Positions 52,098 to 60,896 are shown, counted from the stretch's first letter. The stretch is DNA of 64,000 bases from an uncultured Oscillospiraceae bacterium (GCA_900545625.1 UQZS01000001.1:73970-137969); one strand, 5' to 3'. Numbers and translations: made by a program. Notes: a model not told the origin generated them from the letters alone.

Positions 52098-53441
52098 TTA
52101 CCGCGTTACCGCAAAACGCTCCTGCAACCCGCTCGGCGTAATATCGGATGCTTCACCTGCCTGTGTGATCTCATACGCATAAGTACGCCGGCCGCTCTCC
52201 GCCAGAAAAACACGCGCGCCGTTTTCGCCTTCTTCCCACTTTGCAGTTGCCATAACCGATAAGATGAACAGCAGGTCCCCGCGCGTTCCGTCCGAAAGCT
52301 GACGATAAAAAGAGCAAATCTGCGCAGCCGGCTCATAAACAACTGTAAGGGACTGCAGTTCCGCCGCAGTTAACTGAAATGCGCAAGACGCACCGGACAG
52401 CATCAGCGCACTTGTTGTCTCCTGCAGTGCGCTGCCGTCGAAAGAAAGCCACACAGTCAGCGGCAGTGTTTGACGCTCGTTGCCCACCGCTGTGACCGCA
52501 TTGGAATAAAACTGCTGGGTCGGGATTTCGGGCACGCCGTCTGCATCGACATCCATACAGGAAAGAGATGCGGAACGCGCGGTCTGCGGCACGAGAGCAC
52601 GGTTATCCTCCGTCAGCGGCGCGCGCAGGCAGTGTGAGGCAGTGTCCCAATATACGACTTCCGTAACAGCAATACTTTCATTCAGTACACAGTCCGCATA
52701 CACTACCGCCGTCCCTTCCTGCATATTTGCCGCCTGTAAGGAAAGGACGCTGAGTGCCGGGACAAGCTCCAAGCTGTCCATTGCATAGATCCCGAACTCA
52801 TCGTCCATGGCAAGCACCCTGCATATGGTACGATTTGCACCGAACTCCGTAGTAATCAGCATCAAAAAGATCTCATCGCGCCCATCCGCATTTACATCCA
52901 TGGGCAGCATCTGCGTAAACGGTTCCTGTGCGAGTTCCCGTAGTGAAACGGTGGTCTCCTCGACGCGTGGGGTATACACGGTCAGCACTCTGCCGCCCGT
53001 GCTTTCAAACAACGACCAGCAAACCACGATCTCCTGTCTGCCGTCGCCGTTCATATCGCAAAAGTCGATCTCATATACCTCGCTGCCCTTGCCTTTTATA
53101 TCGGCAACGGACTCCCAGCGCGTCCCGTTAAAATCCAGAACGTGCATATACGCTGTCGTCTCGTCCTCGGTGTCCCTGTAAAATGTGATGGCCTCCTGCG
53201 TATCGTCGCCGTCAAAATCATAGAGAACATACGCCGAACGATACGCGCCGGAAGTCGGCGTCTTGATCTGCACACTTTTATTCTGTGTGGCGCGTTCGAA
53301 CGCCTCCTGGATCCCACTGTTTTCCCCGGAAAGACGGGGCGGCCGCATCAGCTCGTCCACTGTGGCGATCCTTGCCGAGCAGCTGCAAAGGCCAAAGATC
53401 AACAGCACAGAAAGCACCGGTAAAACGTACTTCCGCTTCAA
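52098..53441 (-). CDS. lipoprotein with DxNxDG calcium-like repeats (FG-GAP type)
   Basis: 447-residue exported lipoprotein of unknown function. Signal peptide with the lipobox ending at Cys21 (LCSC). Four repeats of the D-x-[DN]-x-D-G-x-x-E kind occur (DFDGDDTQEA at about 75, DMNGDGRQEI at 129, DVNADGRDEI at 182, and DVDADGVPEI near 300), the FG-GAP/dockerin-like calcium-loop pattern. No catalytic motif is seen. Start TTG, nine bases after GGGAGGTG. It sits between cdaR and the response regulator, so it may be a surface or sensor component of that system; this is inference. Confidence 0.8.
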   Translation of the reverse strand: MKRKYVLPVLSVLLIFGLCSCSARIATVDELMRPPRLSGENSGIQEAFERATQNKSVQIKTPTSGAYRSAYVLYDFDGDDTQEAITFYRDTEDETTAYMHVLDFNGTRWESVADIKGKGSEVYEIDFCDMNGDGRQEIVVCWSLFESTGGRVLTVYTPRVEETTVSLRELAQEPFTQMLPMDVNADGRDEIFLMLITTEFGANRTICRVLAMDDEFGIYAMDSLELVPALSVLSLQAANMQEGTAVVYADCVLNESIAVTEVVYWDTASHCLRAPLTEDNRALVPQTARSASLSCMDVDADGVPEIPTQQFYSNAVTAVGNERQTLPLTVWLSFDGSALQETTSALMLSGASCAFQLTAAELQSLTVVYEPAAQICSFYRQLSDGTRGDLLFILSVMATAKWEEGENGARVFLAESGRRTYAYEITQAGEASDITPSGLQERFAVTR

Positions 53442-53471
53442 TGTCTTTGCACCTCCCGCCGTATTCGCCGC

Positions 53472-54821
53472 TTATCCGCTCTGCGCCGTTGTGTTTTCGG
53501 CAGCCTGTGTAGACTGTATGCGCACCGAATATGTTCCGGACGCCCAAGCCTTTGTGTTACCGCGCACGACCACATTGACCTCTACGGTCTGTTCGCCGAC
53601 CTTCACATCATAGTTCGAAAGGTCGAGCTCCACATACAGCATATCGTTCGTGAGCGCAGCAATCTCCTCCGGCGTGCCGATGACACGGACGTTTTCGATA
53701 CTCGCAGGCACCACAGTCGAAGCAAAACCCTCTTTTTGCGCGACGATCGATACATTGCCCTCCGGCACCGTAAACGAAGCCGAGGTCGTACCGCTCATAT
53801 TAACGGTCACGCGGAAGCGCGTGGTATTGTCGGTCACGATATAGTCGGTGATGTCTGCAGCCTCAAACACAAAACGGTTATAGCCGATATCCAGATCCGA
53901 AAAGTCCAGCGTACCGACGCTGATCGCGGTGACGACGTCCACCTGCTCGATCGGGATAGAAGCCTCTACACTGCTCGGGGAAACGGTGAATGGGATATTG
54001 TCATTCAAATATCCGGCCGGTGTATTACGGAACGTGACCGTTGTGGGCAGCACGACATTTTTCAGAACGGGAATGGTCATGGTCACTTCGCTGTCCCCGG
54101 CGTTGATCTGCACGTTGGACAAATTTTCGTTTGCCTCCGTTTGCAGGCGAAGCTCCGGCTGCAGTGTCGTGGTGGCGGCAAGCGGCGCGTCAAGCGTGAC
54201 CTCTGCAACCACGCCCGTAACGGTATTCACCTCCGTCGCAGGCCCGCTGACAACGACCGTGCTTCTGGAGAACACCGGGTCGCCGAGAATGCAGCCCTCG
54301 ATCACCGAGCCCTCGTCGGGTGCAATGATTCGTGGTGCGATAGCAAACTCCGCTTCTTTGTATGTGTCGAAATACACATCAATATAGTTCTGTGAAAGTC
54401 CCGTGATCTCAAAATCCTTGGAGTTTGCGGCAGTTGCCCGCAACTGCAAAGATTTTGTACCGGCGGAATCGACATAGTTGGTCTGCGCCGTAACCGTGAT
54501 GTCAGAGGCGGTCAGTGTGGACGCGACAAAACGCTTTGCGGAAACCGTGACATCCACATAATATTCCGTCTGCCCGAACATCTGAAGATTCAGCTGTGCG
54601 GGCACGCTGTTTTCCATGTCGATCTGCACGGGGACGGAGCTGATCGTGGTTTCAACGACCGGGCTTTTCTCGATCGCCACCCAGATCCAAATCCCGAACG
54701 CAACGATCAGAGATAAAAGCATCATCAATTTATTGTTGTTGATAAGCCCCCCGCTTTTTTTCTTTTCCGATGCTTTTCCCGCATCGGCGGTGGGATTAGT
54801 CTTCAGATGCAGTTTCTTCAT
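53472..54821 (-). CDS. cdaR: CdaA regulator CdaR (YbbR domains)
   Basis: 449-residue membrane-anchored protein: one N-terminal membrane helix (MLLSLIVAFGIWIWVAIE) then about four YbbR repeats outside the cell. Controls the c-di-AMP synthase CdaA. Long C-terminal half rich in Thr/Val. Overlaps cdaA by 26 bases. The customary third gene glmM is missing here. Confidence 0.93.
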   Translation of the reverse strand: MKKLHLKTNPTADAGKASEKKKSGGLINNNKLMMLLSLIVAFGIWIWVAIEKSPVVETTISSVPVQIDMENSVPAQLNLQMFGQTEYYVDVTVSAKRFVASTLTASDITVTAQTNYVDSAGTKSLQLRATAANSKDFEITGLSQNYIDVYFDTYKEAEFAIAPRIIAPDEGSVIEGCILGDPVFSRSTVVVSGPATEVNTVTGVVAEVTLDAPLAATTTLQPELRLQTEANENLSNVQINAGDSEVTMTIPVLKNVVLPTTVTFRNTPAGYLNDNIPFTVSPSSVEASIPIEQVDVVTAISVGTLDFSDLDIGYNRFVFEAADITDYIVTDNTTRFRVTVNMSGTTSASFTVPEGNVSIVAQKEGFASTVVPASIENVRVIGTPEEIAALTNDMLYVELDLSNYDVKVGEQTVEVNVVVRGNTKAWASGTYSVRIQSTQAAENTTAQSG

Positions 54822-55701
54822 GCTTGTGACGTCCCTTCAGCAGTTTCTTTAAGCGGTTGTCCTCATTGCTATCGGTTTTTATGAAAGTTTGCGTCAGCAG
54901 CTCGCGGAGATCCCCGCTGGAAAGCCCCCGCCGCAGATTGCCCTTTGAAGCAGCAGAGATCGCGCCGGTTTCCTCCGAAACCACAATGACCAGCGCATCA
55001 CTCTGCTCGCTCATACCGAGCGCGGCGCGGTGGCGCGTGCCGAGCTCACTGCTTAAATCGGTATTCTTCGTCAGAGGCAAAATGCACCCGGCGGCGCAGA
55101 TGCGCGCGTCACGGATCACCGCAGCCCCGTCGTGCAGCGGCGCTTTAGGATAAAAAATGTTGCCGATCATTTCTTCAGAAATCGCCGCATCCACCAAAGT
55201 GCCCGTATTGATGATGTCGCCGAGGATGCTTTCACGTTCAAAAACAAGCAGCGCACCGATCTTTTTGTCGCTCATGTCGGCGCACGCCTTGGCCACGGCA
55301 TTGACCATGTCCGCTAAACGCTCTTGACGCTCGATCTCGTCGCCATGCTTAAAGTTGAACAGATTGAAATTGGACACGCTGCTGCGTCCGACGCTTTCAA
55401 GTGCATGGCGGATCTCGGGGGAAAAAATGATAACCAGCACCAACAGGATATTGGAAAACAGAAGAGAGAACATGTAGGAGCTGACCTCCATGTTCAGCAA
55501 ATACACTGCTGCATACAATAACAACAGTAAAATAAAGCCCTTGGCAAGCTGGATCGCGCGCGTTTCACGAATCAACTTAATGACGCTGTAGATCACGAAT
55601 GCGACCAAGAGCACGTCCAACACGTCTGCAAGGCTGCGAAAGCTCAAAATAGCGTTGCCGATATCCCGAAATACATCGCCAACAGTCAGTGCATGGTACA
55701 T
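54796..55701 (-). CDS. cdaA: diadenylate cyclase CdaA
   Basis: 301-residue integral membrane enzyme making c-di-AMP from ATP. Three N-terminal helices, then the DAC domain with the signatures DGA (191-193) in PLHDGAAVIRD and RHR (223-225) in GTRHRAALGMSE. ATG at 55701 fits the homology; in-frame codons up to 55761 are spurious. The weak GGTG site and the 87-base gap with a terminator suggest read-through or a cryptic promoter. Confidence 0.96.
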   Translation of the reverse strand: MYHALTVGDVFRDIGNAILSFRSLADVLDVLLVAFVIYSVIKLIRETRAIQLAKGFILLLLLYAAVYLLNMEVSSYMFSLLFSNILLVLVIIFSPEIRHALESVGRSSVSNFNLFNFKHGDEIERQERLADMVNAVAKACADMSDKKIGALLVFERESILGDIINTGTLVDAAISEEMIGNIFYPKAPLHDGAAVIRDARICAAGCILPLTKNTDLSSELGTRHRAALGMSEQSDALVIVVSEETGAISAASKGNLRRGLSSGDLRELLTQTFIKTDSNEDNRLKKLLKGRHKHEETASED

Positions 55702-55720
55702 TCTAACACCCGATTTCGAT

Positions 55721-55784
55721 AAAAAAATACAACATATCGCAAAATGCACGAAACAGTGCATATAAAATCACGATATATTGTATC
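55721..55784 (-). terminator. long AT-rich terminator between the desulfurase gene and cdaA
   Basis: Minus-strand arms ATACAATATATCG and CGATATGTTGTAT pair (one G-U), with an inner TGCAC/GTGCA hairpin, followed by seven Ts, right after the preceding stop codon. Confidence 0.72.
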
Positions 55785-55788
55785 ATAC

Positions 55789-56937
55789 TCAAGCATCTTT
55801 TGCAATTTGAAATATAGAATTTAATAAACTTTTTACATCTTGTTCCTTGGTAAAAATCGATGGGCAGACACGCACAGTACCAGACGCCGTCGTGCCGTAG
55901 GTTTGGTGCGCCAAAGCGGCGCAATGCAGCCCCGCGCGTACAGCGATCCCGCGACGGGCGAGCGCGGCGCCGACCTCCTCGCTGTGCATACCGCGGATAG
56001 TAAAGGAAAGCAAAGGGGCAAAGCGTTCCGTAGGACTATCAAGGGCGGTATACAGCCGCACATTCGGCATTTGCGAAAGTGCTTCTGCTATGCGGCGCAT
56101 AATATGCATTTCGTGTGCATAAATTTCAGAAACCCCGTTTTGATGCACTGTACGTACGCCTGCGCCGAGTCCCGCGATGCCGGGAACATTGAGCGTGCCG
56201 CTTTCTAAACGCTCCGGATAATTTTCAGGCTGGGTGAGCTGTGCGGACAAATTCCCCGTGCCGCCTTCCATGAGCGTTTCGAGGCGCGCTGTGGAATTGC
56301 ATAGCAGGACGCCCGTGCCCATCGGGCCGTACAGCCCCTTATGGCCCGGCGCGCAGGCAAAGTCTATGCCGCTTTTGCGCATGGAAAGCGGCAGGATGCC
56401 TGCCGTCTGCGCAAGATCCGCCACAAATGGAATACCGTGCGCGTGGGCGAGCGCCGCCAGTTTTTCGAGCGGCAGAGCTTTCCCGAACACATTGGATGCG
56501 CCGGTGCAGATGATCGCAGCCGTATTCTTTCGGATACACGCGTGAAAGCCCGCAACCGTTTTTTCCTCCGTCTCGCCGGTGCACGCGGCTTCCCAGGTGC
56601 AAACGCCGCGCTGTTTCAGCGTTTCCAGCGGGCGCGTAACGGCGTTGTGCTCTAAATCGGAGCAGACAAAATGGCAGCCGGGACGCGCAAGTCCCTTGAT
56701 AACAAGGTTAAGTGCCTCCGTGCAGTTTTTTGTAAAAATGACGTTTTCGGGCGCGCCGAGGTCAAAAAAATCCGAAAGCGCGGTTCGCACGCCGTAAATT
56801 TCTTCCGCCGCGGCATACGCCATTTCATGCCCGCCGCGCCCGGGGTTTGCGCCGAGCTGTGTCAGCGCGCGAGAGACCGTCTCCCGCACGGCGCGCGGCT
56901 TAGGGTAGGTCGTGGCGGCATTGTCGAAATATATCAT
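55789..56937 (-). CDS. aminotransferase class V, cysteine desulfurase-like
   Basis: 382-residue PLP enzyme of the cysteine-desulfurase-like group often found with DUF3343 carriers. Start YFDNAATTYPKPRAV; PLP lysine in APGHKGLYGPMGTGVLL; VNAGSG-like substitute GASNVFGKALPL and a C-terminal GLHCAALAHQTYGTT with a Cys equivalent to the desulfurase nucleophile. Makes activated sulfur or selenium from cysteine or selenocysteine by family analogy. ATG overlaps the DUF3343 stop (ATGA). Confidence 0.88.
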   Translation of the reverse strand: MIYFDNAATTYPKPRAVRETVSRALTQLGANPGRGGHEMAYAAAEEIYGVRTALSDFFDLGAPENVIFTKNCTEALNLVIKGLARPGCHFVCSDLEHNAVTRPLETLKQRGVCTWEAACTGETEEKTVAGFHACIRKNTAAIICTGASNVFGKALPLEKLAALAHAHGIPFVADLAQTAGILPLSMRKSGIDFACAPGHKGLYGPMGTGVLLCNSTARLETLMEGGTGNLSAQLTQPENYPERLESGTLNVPGIAGLGAGVRTVHQNGVSEIYAHEMHIMRRIAEALSQMPNVRLYTALDSPTERFAPLLSFTIRGMHSEEVGAALARRGIAVRAGLHCAALAHQTYGTTASGTVRVCPSIFTKEQDVKSLLNSIFQIAKDA

Positions 56938-57155
56938 GTCGCCCACTTCGTTCCGAGTATATCTATATTTTCCCGCTGCAGCAGCGCGGCGACATTGACT
57001 TGCGGATTCTCAACTAAAACAGAATAGCCGCAGCCCTCGTTCTTTTTTGGATTCGCCGTTTTTACAACAGATGCATGCAGCCCATTCCGCTGCAGCACAG
57101 CCTTCGCTTTCATGGCGTAGGTCACAGAACCCACTTGTATAAGCAGCTTTCGCAT
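56934..57155 (-). CDS. DUF3343 protein, putative Se/S carrier
   Basis: 73 residues; the family domain has a conserved Cys in NEGCGYSVLV near residue 43 and matches the Se/S carrier-like DUF3343. Overlaps the desulfurase-like gene by four bases, so the pair is probably one sulfur or selenium relay. ATG at 57155 with a GGTGG site; longer upstream frame rejected. Confidence 0.85.
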   Translation of the reverse strand: MRKLLIQVGSVTYAMKAKAVLQRNGLHASVVKTANPKKNEGCGYSVLVENPQVNVAALLQRENIDILGTKWAT

Positions 57156-57240
57156 TCTTTTCCACCACCGAAGTTTTCTAAAAATCAGGGACACTGCCCC
57201 CTGCCTTATCCCATACTATGCGAAAAAAAGACAGGCGGTG

Positions 57241-57270
57241 CAAAACAGCCGCGGCAATTGCCGCGGCTGT
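57241..57270 (-). terminator. intrinsic terminator after rsuA
   Basis: Perfect stem ACAGCCGCGGCAA with TTGCCGCGGCTGT overlapping the rsuA stop codon and followed on the minus strand by TTTTG. Confidence 0.8.
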
Positions 57271-57992
57271 CAGCGTGTTATTTGCGTGATTTTTTCTTTT
57301 TCTGCTTCGGTCAGCAGCCGACATTCTCCCGGTCGTAAAGCGGGGTCGAGTGTCAGCGCGCCCATGTGGGTGCGTGTGAGGGCCTGTACCGGGCAGCCGA
57401 CGGCAGCGAGCATCCGCCGAACCTGATGATATTTGCCCTCACAGATCTTGATCTGCACCTTGCGGCGATCCTGTGTGAGCACGCACACCTCGGCAGGCAG
57501 CAGTTTTTCACCGTCGCGCAGTGTGATCCCTGCCGCAAGCGTTTCCAGTGCCGCTTCGGGCAGGGGCTGAGCAATTGAGGCGACATAGGTTTTTTGGATG
57601 TGATTTTTCGGGGATAGGATGCGGTGCGCAAAATCCCCGTCGTCAGTCAGCAGCACAAACCCGCTCGTGTCCTTGTCGAGCCTTCCCGCGGGAAACAAAC
57701 CTTTTCGGAAAAGCGAATCCGGCACAAGATCTAAAACGGTTTTTTGCGTGCGGTCACGGCCGGCACTGACCACGCCGAGCGGCTTGTTCAGCATAATGTA
57801 AATATGCTGCTGCGCATTATAGGGCGCGCCGTCTATATGCAAAACATCCGTTTCGGGGTCGATCGACAGCCCTGCATCGCGCACCGTCTCGCCGTTCACG
57901 CAAACACGCCCGTCGCGCACGAGGGTTTTAACGTCCTTGCGCGACAAGCCGCAGGTATTCGCGATCCACTTGTCAAGCCGACAAACGGGCAT
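57270..57992 (-). CDS. rsuA: 16S rRNA pseudouridine synthase, RsuA family
   Basis: 240 residues: S4 domain (CRLDKWIANTCGLSRKDVKTLV), catalytic Asp in FPAGRLDKDTSGFVLLTDDG, then KTYVASI and ICEGKYHQVRRMLAAVG. Known RsuA makes pseudouridine 516 in 16S rRNA; assignment here is by family. Last gene of the uvrC operon, with a terminator overlapping the stop. Confidence 0.92.
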   Translation of the reverse strand: MPVCRLDKWIANTCGLSRKDVKTLVRDGRVCVNGETVRDAGLSIDPETDVLHIDGAPYNAQQHIYIMLNKPLGVVSAGRDRTQKTVLDLVPDSLFRKGLFPAGRLDKDTSGFVLLTDDGDFAHRILSPKNHIQKTYVASIAQPLPEAALETLAAGITLRDGEKLLPAEVCVLTQDRRKVQIKICEGKYHQVRRMLAAVGCPVQALTRTHMGALTLDPALRPGECRLLTEAEKEKITQITR

Positions 57993-58025
57993 AATCCTCT
58001 TCCTTCTTTTTTATATCTTTTCCCC

Positions 58026-58535
58026 TTATGCAGCCGCCGTTGTCTCTACGGTCTGCGTATCCGTTTGCTCTTTTACGAATCCGTGCATAAAGCCGTCGAG
58101 CTGGGTGGAACAGATGTCGCCGCCGATGACCTGGCCGTCATAAATCAGCAAGGTCGCCTGAATGCAGTCGAGGTCCTCATAGCCCGGATAGTTGCGCACA
58201 CGGTAGATCCAGCGTTTGACGCGCTTTGCCGCATATAGGGACAAGTCGAAGCCCTGCGATTTTTGCAGTTCATTGTAGTTTGTATAGGTCTCGTCAAATG
58301 TTTCCGGAATAATGATCTCCGACACCTCGACGGGGTCTTCGTCCACCTGCCAGCCGAATTGCGAAAGGTACGCGATTCGCTCCTCAGCGGTGGAGGCGTT
58401 GACGTTCAAGCCCGTCTCGTTGGAAGTCTCCACGTTATTTTTGGACACGATTGCGAAAGCGATCGCCACCGCGGCGATGCAGAGGATCAAAATAAAAAGC
58501 CGAATCTGTTTTTTATGCACGGAAAACACAAACAT
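58026..58535 (-). CDS. DUF4830 domain protein
   Basis: 169-residue single-pass membrane protein: basic N-terminus, helix at 10-29 (IRLFILILCIAAVAIAFAIV), then a DUF4830-like domain (AEERIAYLSQFGWQVDEDPVEVSEIIIPETFDETY) and IYDGQVIGGDICSTQLDGFMHGF. Function unknown. Between the coiled-coil gene and rsuA. Confidence 0.85.
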   Translation of the reverse strand: MFVFSVHKKQIRLFILILCIAAVAIAFAIVSKNNVETSNETGLNVNASTAEERIAYLSQFGWQVDEDPVEVSEIIIPETFDETYTNYNELQKSQGFDLSLYAAKRVKRWIYRVRNYPGYEDLDCIQATLLIYDGQVIGGDICSTQLDGFMHGFVKEQTDTQTVETTAAA

Positions 58536-58599
58536 AAACTTTCACCTCGTACACATGTATATGCGACGAGGTGAAAGAATAGACAGTTTTCGGGAAGCT

Positions 58600-59133
58600 T
58601 TAGTTTTCCACTTTTTTGTGCTGTGCCGCGGCACGAAGCGACTGGCGGGCACGGCGGATCTCGTTGACGGAATTCGTCAGGCTCTCGTCGGCTAACGCCA
58701 CGATGTTTTCGACGTATTCGCCCGCGCTCGTACGCATGTCGTTCGCCCACTTCTGCGCCTGGTCGGTCAGCTGCGACGCGGTCGCACGCGCACCTTCCAC
58801 GATCTCGCCTGCCTGTGTGCGCGCCTGCGCCATGATGTCGGCGGCGGAGATCTCCGCGCCCTTGGTGATCTCGTGCTCAGCGACAAGCTCCTTGGCGCGC
58901 TTGTGCGCTGCCGCAATGATCTCGTCGGCGGAGTTCTGCGCGGCGGTCAAGATCTCCTTGCGTTCGGAGGCGATCTTACGCGCCTGCATCAGCTCGTCGG
59001 GCATGTTCAGACGGATGTCTTCAAGCACCCGCTTGATCTCATTGACGTCCACAAGCAGGTTTGAAGTAAAGGGCATGCTTTTGCCTTCGTCGAGAATGTC
59101 TTCCAATTCGTCGAGCAAGCTTTCTATGTTCAT
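58600..59133 (-). CDS. coiled-coil protein, V-type ATPase subunit H/DivIVA-like
   Basis: 177-residue helical protein with long Ala/Glu/Arg-rich heptads (RAKELVAEHEITKGAEI and similar from about 50 to 150). The start MNIESLLDELEDILDE resembles the DivIVA-like proteins clostridia carry after coaD, usually annotated only as 'ATPase'. No catalytic motif. Overlaps coaD by four bases (ATGA). A cell-division or envelope scaffold role is only a possibility. Confidence 0.82.
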   Translation of the reverse strand: MNIESLLDELEDILDEGKSMPFTSNLLVDVNEIKRVLEDIRLNMPDELMQARKIASERKEILTAAQNSADEIIAAAHKRAKELVAEHEITKGAEISAADIMAQARTQAGEIVEGARATASQLTDQAQKWANDMRTSAGEYVENIVALADESLTNSVNEIRRARQSLRAAAQHKKVEN

Positions 59134-59630
59134 TGCTTGTCACCTCTGCCTCTTAATCTTTTGATAATATCGTCACGAATCTCCTCGGGGACGAAGCCAC
59201 TGATATCCCCGCCCAATTCGCAGACTTGTTTGACAACGCTGGAGCTTAAAAACATATTTTCGGCGGTGGTGGTCACAAATACCGTCTCCAGCTCGCTGTT
59301 CAGCTGTTTATTGGTCAGCGCCTGCTGGAATTCATATTCAAAGTCCGAAACAGCGCGTAAGCCCTTTACGATGGCGACTGCCTGCTTTTGCCGCGCATAT
59401 TCCGCCAAAAGCCCCTCGTATGCCTCCACCTCGACATTAGGAAGGTTCTTCGTGCAGCGCTTGAGCAATTCTACACGCTCTTCTGCGGAAAACGCATGGC
59501 TGTTGCGCTTTTGGTAATTGTTCATTACAACCACGATCACCTTATCAAACATCAAAGCGCTGCGGCGGATGATATCCATATGCCCAACGGTCACCGGGTC
59601 AAAGCTGCCCGGACAGATGACGGTTTTCAT
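59130..59630 (-). CDS. coaD: pantetheine-phosphate adenylyltransferase
   Basis: 166-residue nucleotidyltransferase forming dephospho-CoA. Motifs CPGSFDPVTVGHMDII (the T/HxGH site), VVVMNNYQKRNSHAFSAEERVELL, and EFQQALTNKQLNSELETVFV with the SSS(V)V stretch MFLSSSVVKQV. ATGA overlap with rsmD upstream and with the coiled-coil gene downstream. Confidence 0.97.
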   Translation of the reverse strand: MKTVICPGSFDPVTVGHMDIIRRSALMFDKVIVVVMNNYQKRNSHAFSAEERVELLKRCTKNLPNVEVEAYEGLLAEYARQKQAVAIVKGLRAVSDFEYEFQQALTNKQLNSELETVFVTTTAENMFLSSSVVKQVCELGGDISGFVPEEIRDDIIKRLRGRGDKQ

Positions 59631-60178
59631 TCGGCGTCCTCCTGCATCCTATAAGTCGTGAGCTTGGTTTTGGAATATTTGTATTCCCGCAGCCGTGTAA
59701 GGGCGCCGACGCTTTCGGGCAAAGTCACTTCAACCTCTGTTTCGCAAACAATTATGGCGCCGGGATTGCAGCAGCGTTCGGCGAGCGGCAAGATCTTTTC
59801 AACCGTCCCTTTTCGGTAAGGCGGATCGAAAAACAGAACGTCAAACGTTTCGCGCGCACTGCGCAGGTAGGAAAACGCATCGGTTTGCAAAACGACAGCG
59901 CGATCCGCAAGACGCGTATGCTGTAAATTCGCGCGCACGGTGTCCACAGCCTGCCGATTCTCATCCGTAAAGACCGCCCTTGCAGCACCACGGCTGAGCG
60001 CCTCAATCCCAAGCTGACCCGAGCCTGCAAAAGCGTCAAGCACTGCAGCGCCTTCCAATTCAAATTGTACGATGCTGAACAGCGCTTCTTTGACTCGCTC
60101 GGCAGTCGGACGCACGATTTCGTCGCCTGCAAGCGTTTTCAGTTTTCTGCCGCGCGCCGACCCCGTAATGACTCGCAT
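59627..60178 (-). CDS. rsmD: 16S rRNA (guanine(966)-N(2))-methyltransferase
   Basis: 183-residue RsmD: MRVITGSARGRKL, PTAERVKEALFSI, SAM motif LDAFAGSGQLGIEALSRG and catalytic DPPY in VLFFDPPYRKG. ATG 60178 follows AAGGAG by seven bases; ATG 60184 lies too near. Adjacent to coaD as in most Firmicutes. Confidence 0.96.
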   Translation of the reverse strand: MRVITGSARGRKLKTLAGDEIVRPTAERVKEALFSIVQFELEGAAVLDAFAGSGQLGIEALSRGAARAVFTDENRQAVDTVRANLQHTRLADRAVVLQTDAFSYLRSARETFDVLFFDPPYRKGTVEKILPLAERCCNPGAIIVCETEVEVTLPESVGALTRLREYKYSKTKLTTYRMQEDAE

Positions 60179-60236
60179 GGTCATTCTCCTTACTCTACCC
60201 TATTTTTCACTATTTTAGCACAAATGTCAACCAAAT

Positions 60237-60896
60237 TCAGCAACTTTTTAGCTTTAAGAGCATATTTTTTAATTCGGCGGGGGTATTCGCCAATGTTTTT
60301 ACGCCTTCTGCCCGCAGCTGTGCCTCGTCTCGGAATCCCCACAGCACGCCGATCACATCAAGCTTTGCATTGCGGGCGGTTTGCATGTCCACCTCGCTGT
60401 CGCCGACGAACACGGCTTCCTCTGCGGTGACGCCCATTTGCTCGAGCGCATAGAAAACGCCGTCGGGCGCGGGCTTGTTGGGTCTGCCGTCCACGCTGCC
60501 GACCACGGTTTTTACGTATTTCCCGAACAGCGAACCGCAAAGCGCCTGGGCGGCAAAATCCGCTTTATTGGTGACGATGGCAAGCCGGTAGCCCGCGTCG
60601 CGCAAGGCGGCGAGCATATCGGAAATACCGTCGTACTCTGCCGTCTTATTCTCCATATTTTGCTTATAGTGTTCACAAAAGATTTGATAACATGCTTCCG
60701 TTTGTTCCGCCGTGGCGGTATCCGGCACAGCGCGTTCTATGAGCTTGCGAATCCCGTTGCCGACAAAACGGCGAACTTCCTCAATGGTGCGTGTGGGAAA
60801 TCCGACCTCCTCCAATGCGTAATTCGTGCTGTCGCACAGGTCGTCGAGCGTATTGAGCAGCGTGCCGTCCAAATCAAATACGACTGCCTTTTTCAT
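60237..60896 (-). CDS. HAD-family phosphatase, phosphoglycolate phosphatase-like
   Basis: 219 residues: motif I VVFDLDGTLLNTL (Asp8/Asp10), cap domain, motif II in LAIVTNKAD, Lys in GRPNKPAPDGVFYAL and motif IV VFVGDSEVDMQTA. Probably hydrolyses small sugar or glycolate phosphates. Overlaps uvrC by four bases. Confidence 0.92.
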   Translation of the reverse strand: MKKAVVFDLDGTLLNTLDDLCDSTNYALEEVGFPTRTIEEVRRFVGNGIRKLIERAVPDTATAEQTEACYQIFCEHYKQNMENKTAEYDGISDMLAALRDAGYRLAIVTNKADFAAQALCGSLFGKYVKTVVGSVDGRPNKPAPDGVFYALEQMGVTAEEAVFVGDSEVDMQTARNAKLDVIGVLWGFRDEAQLRAEGVKTLANTPAELKNMLLKLKSC

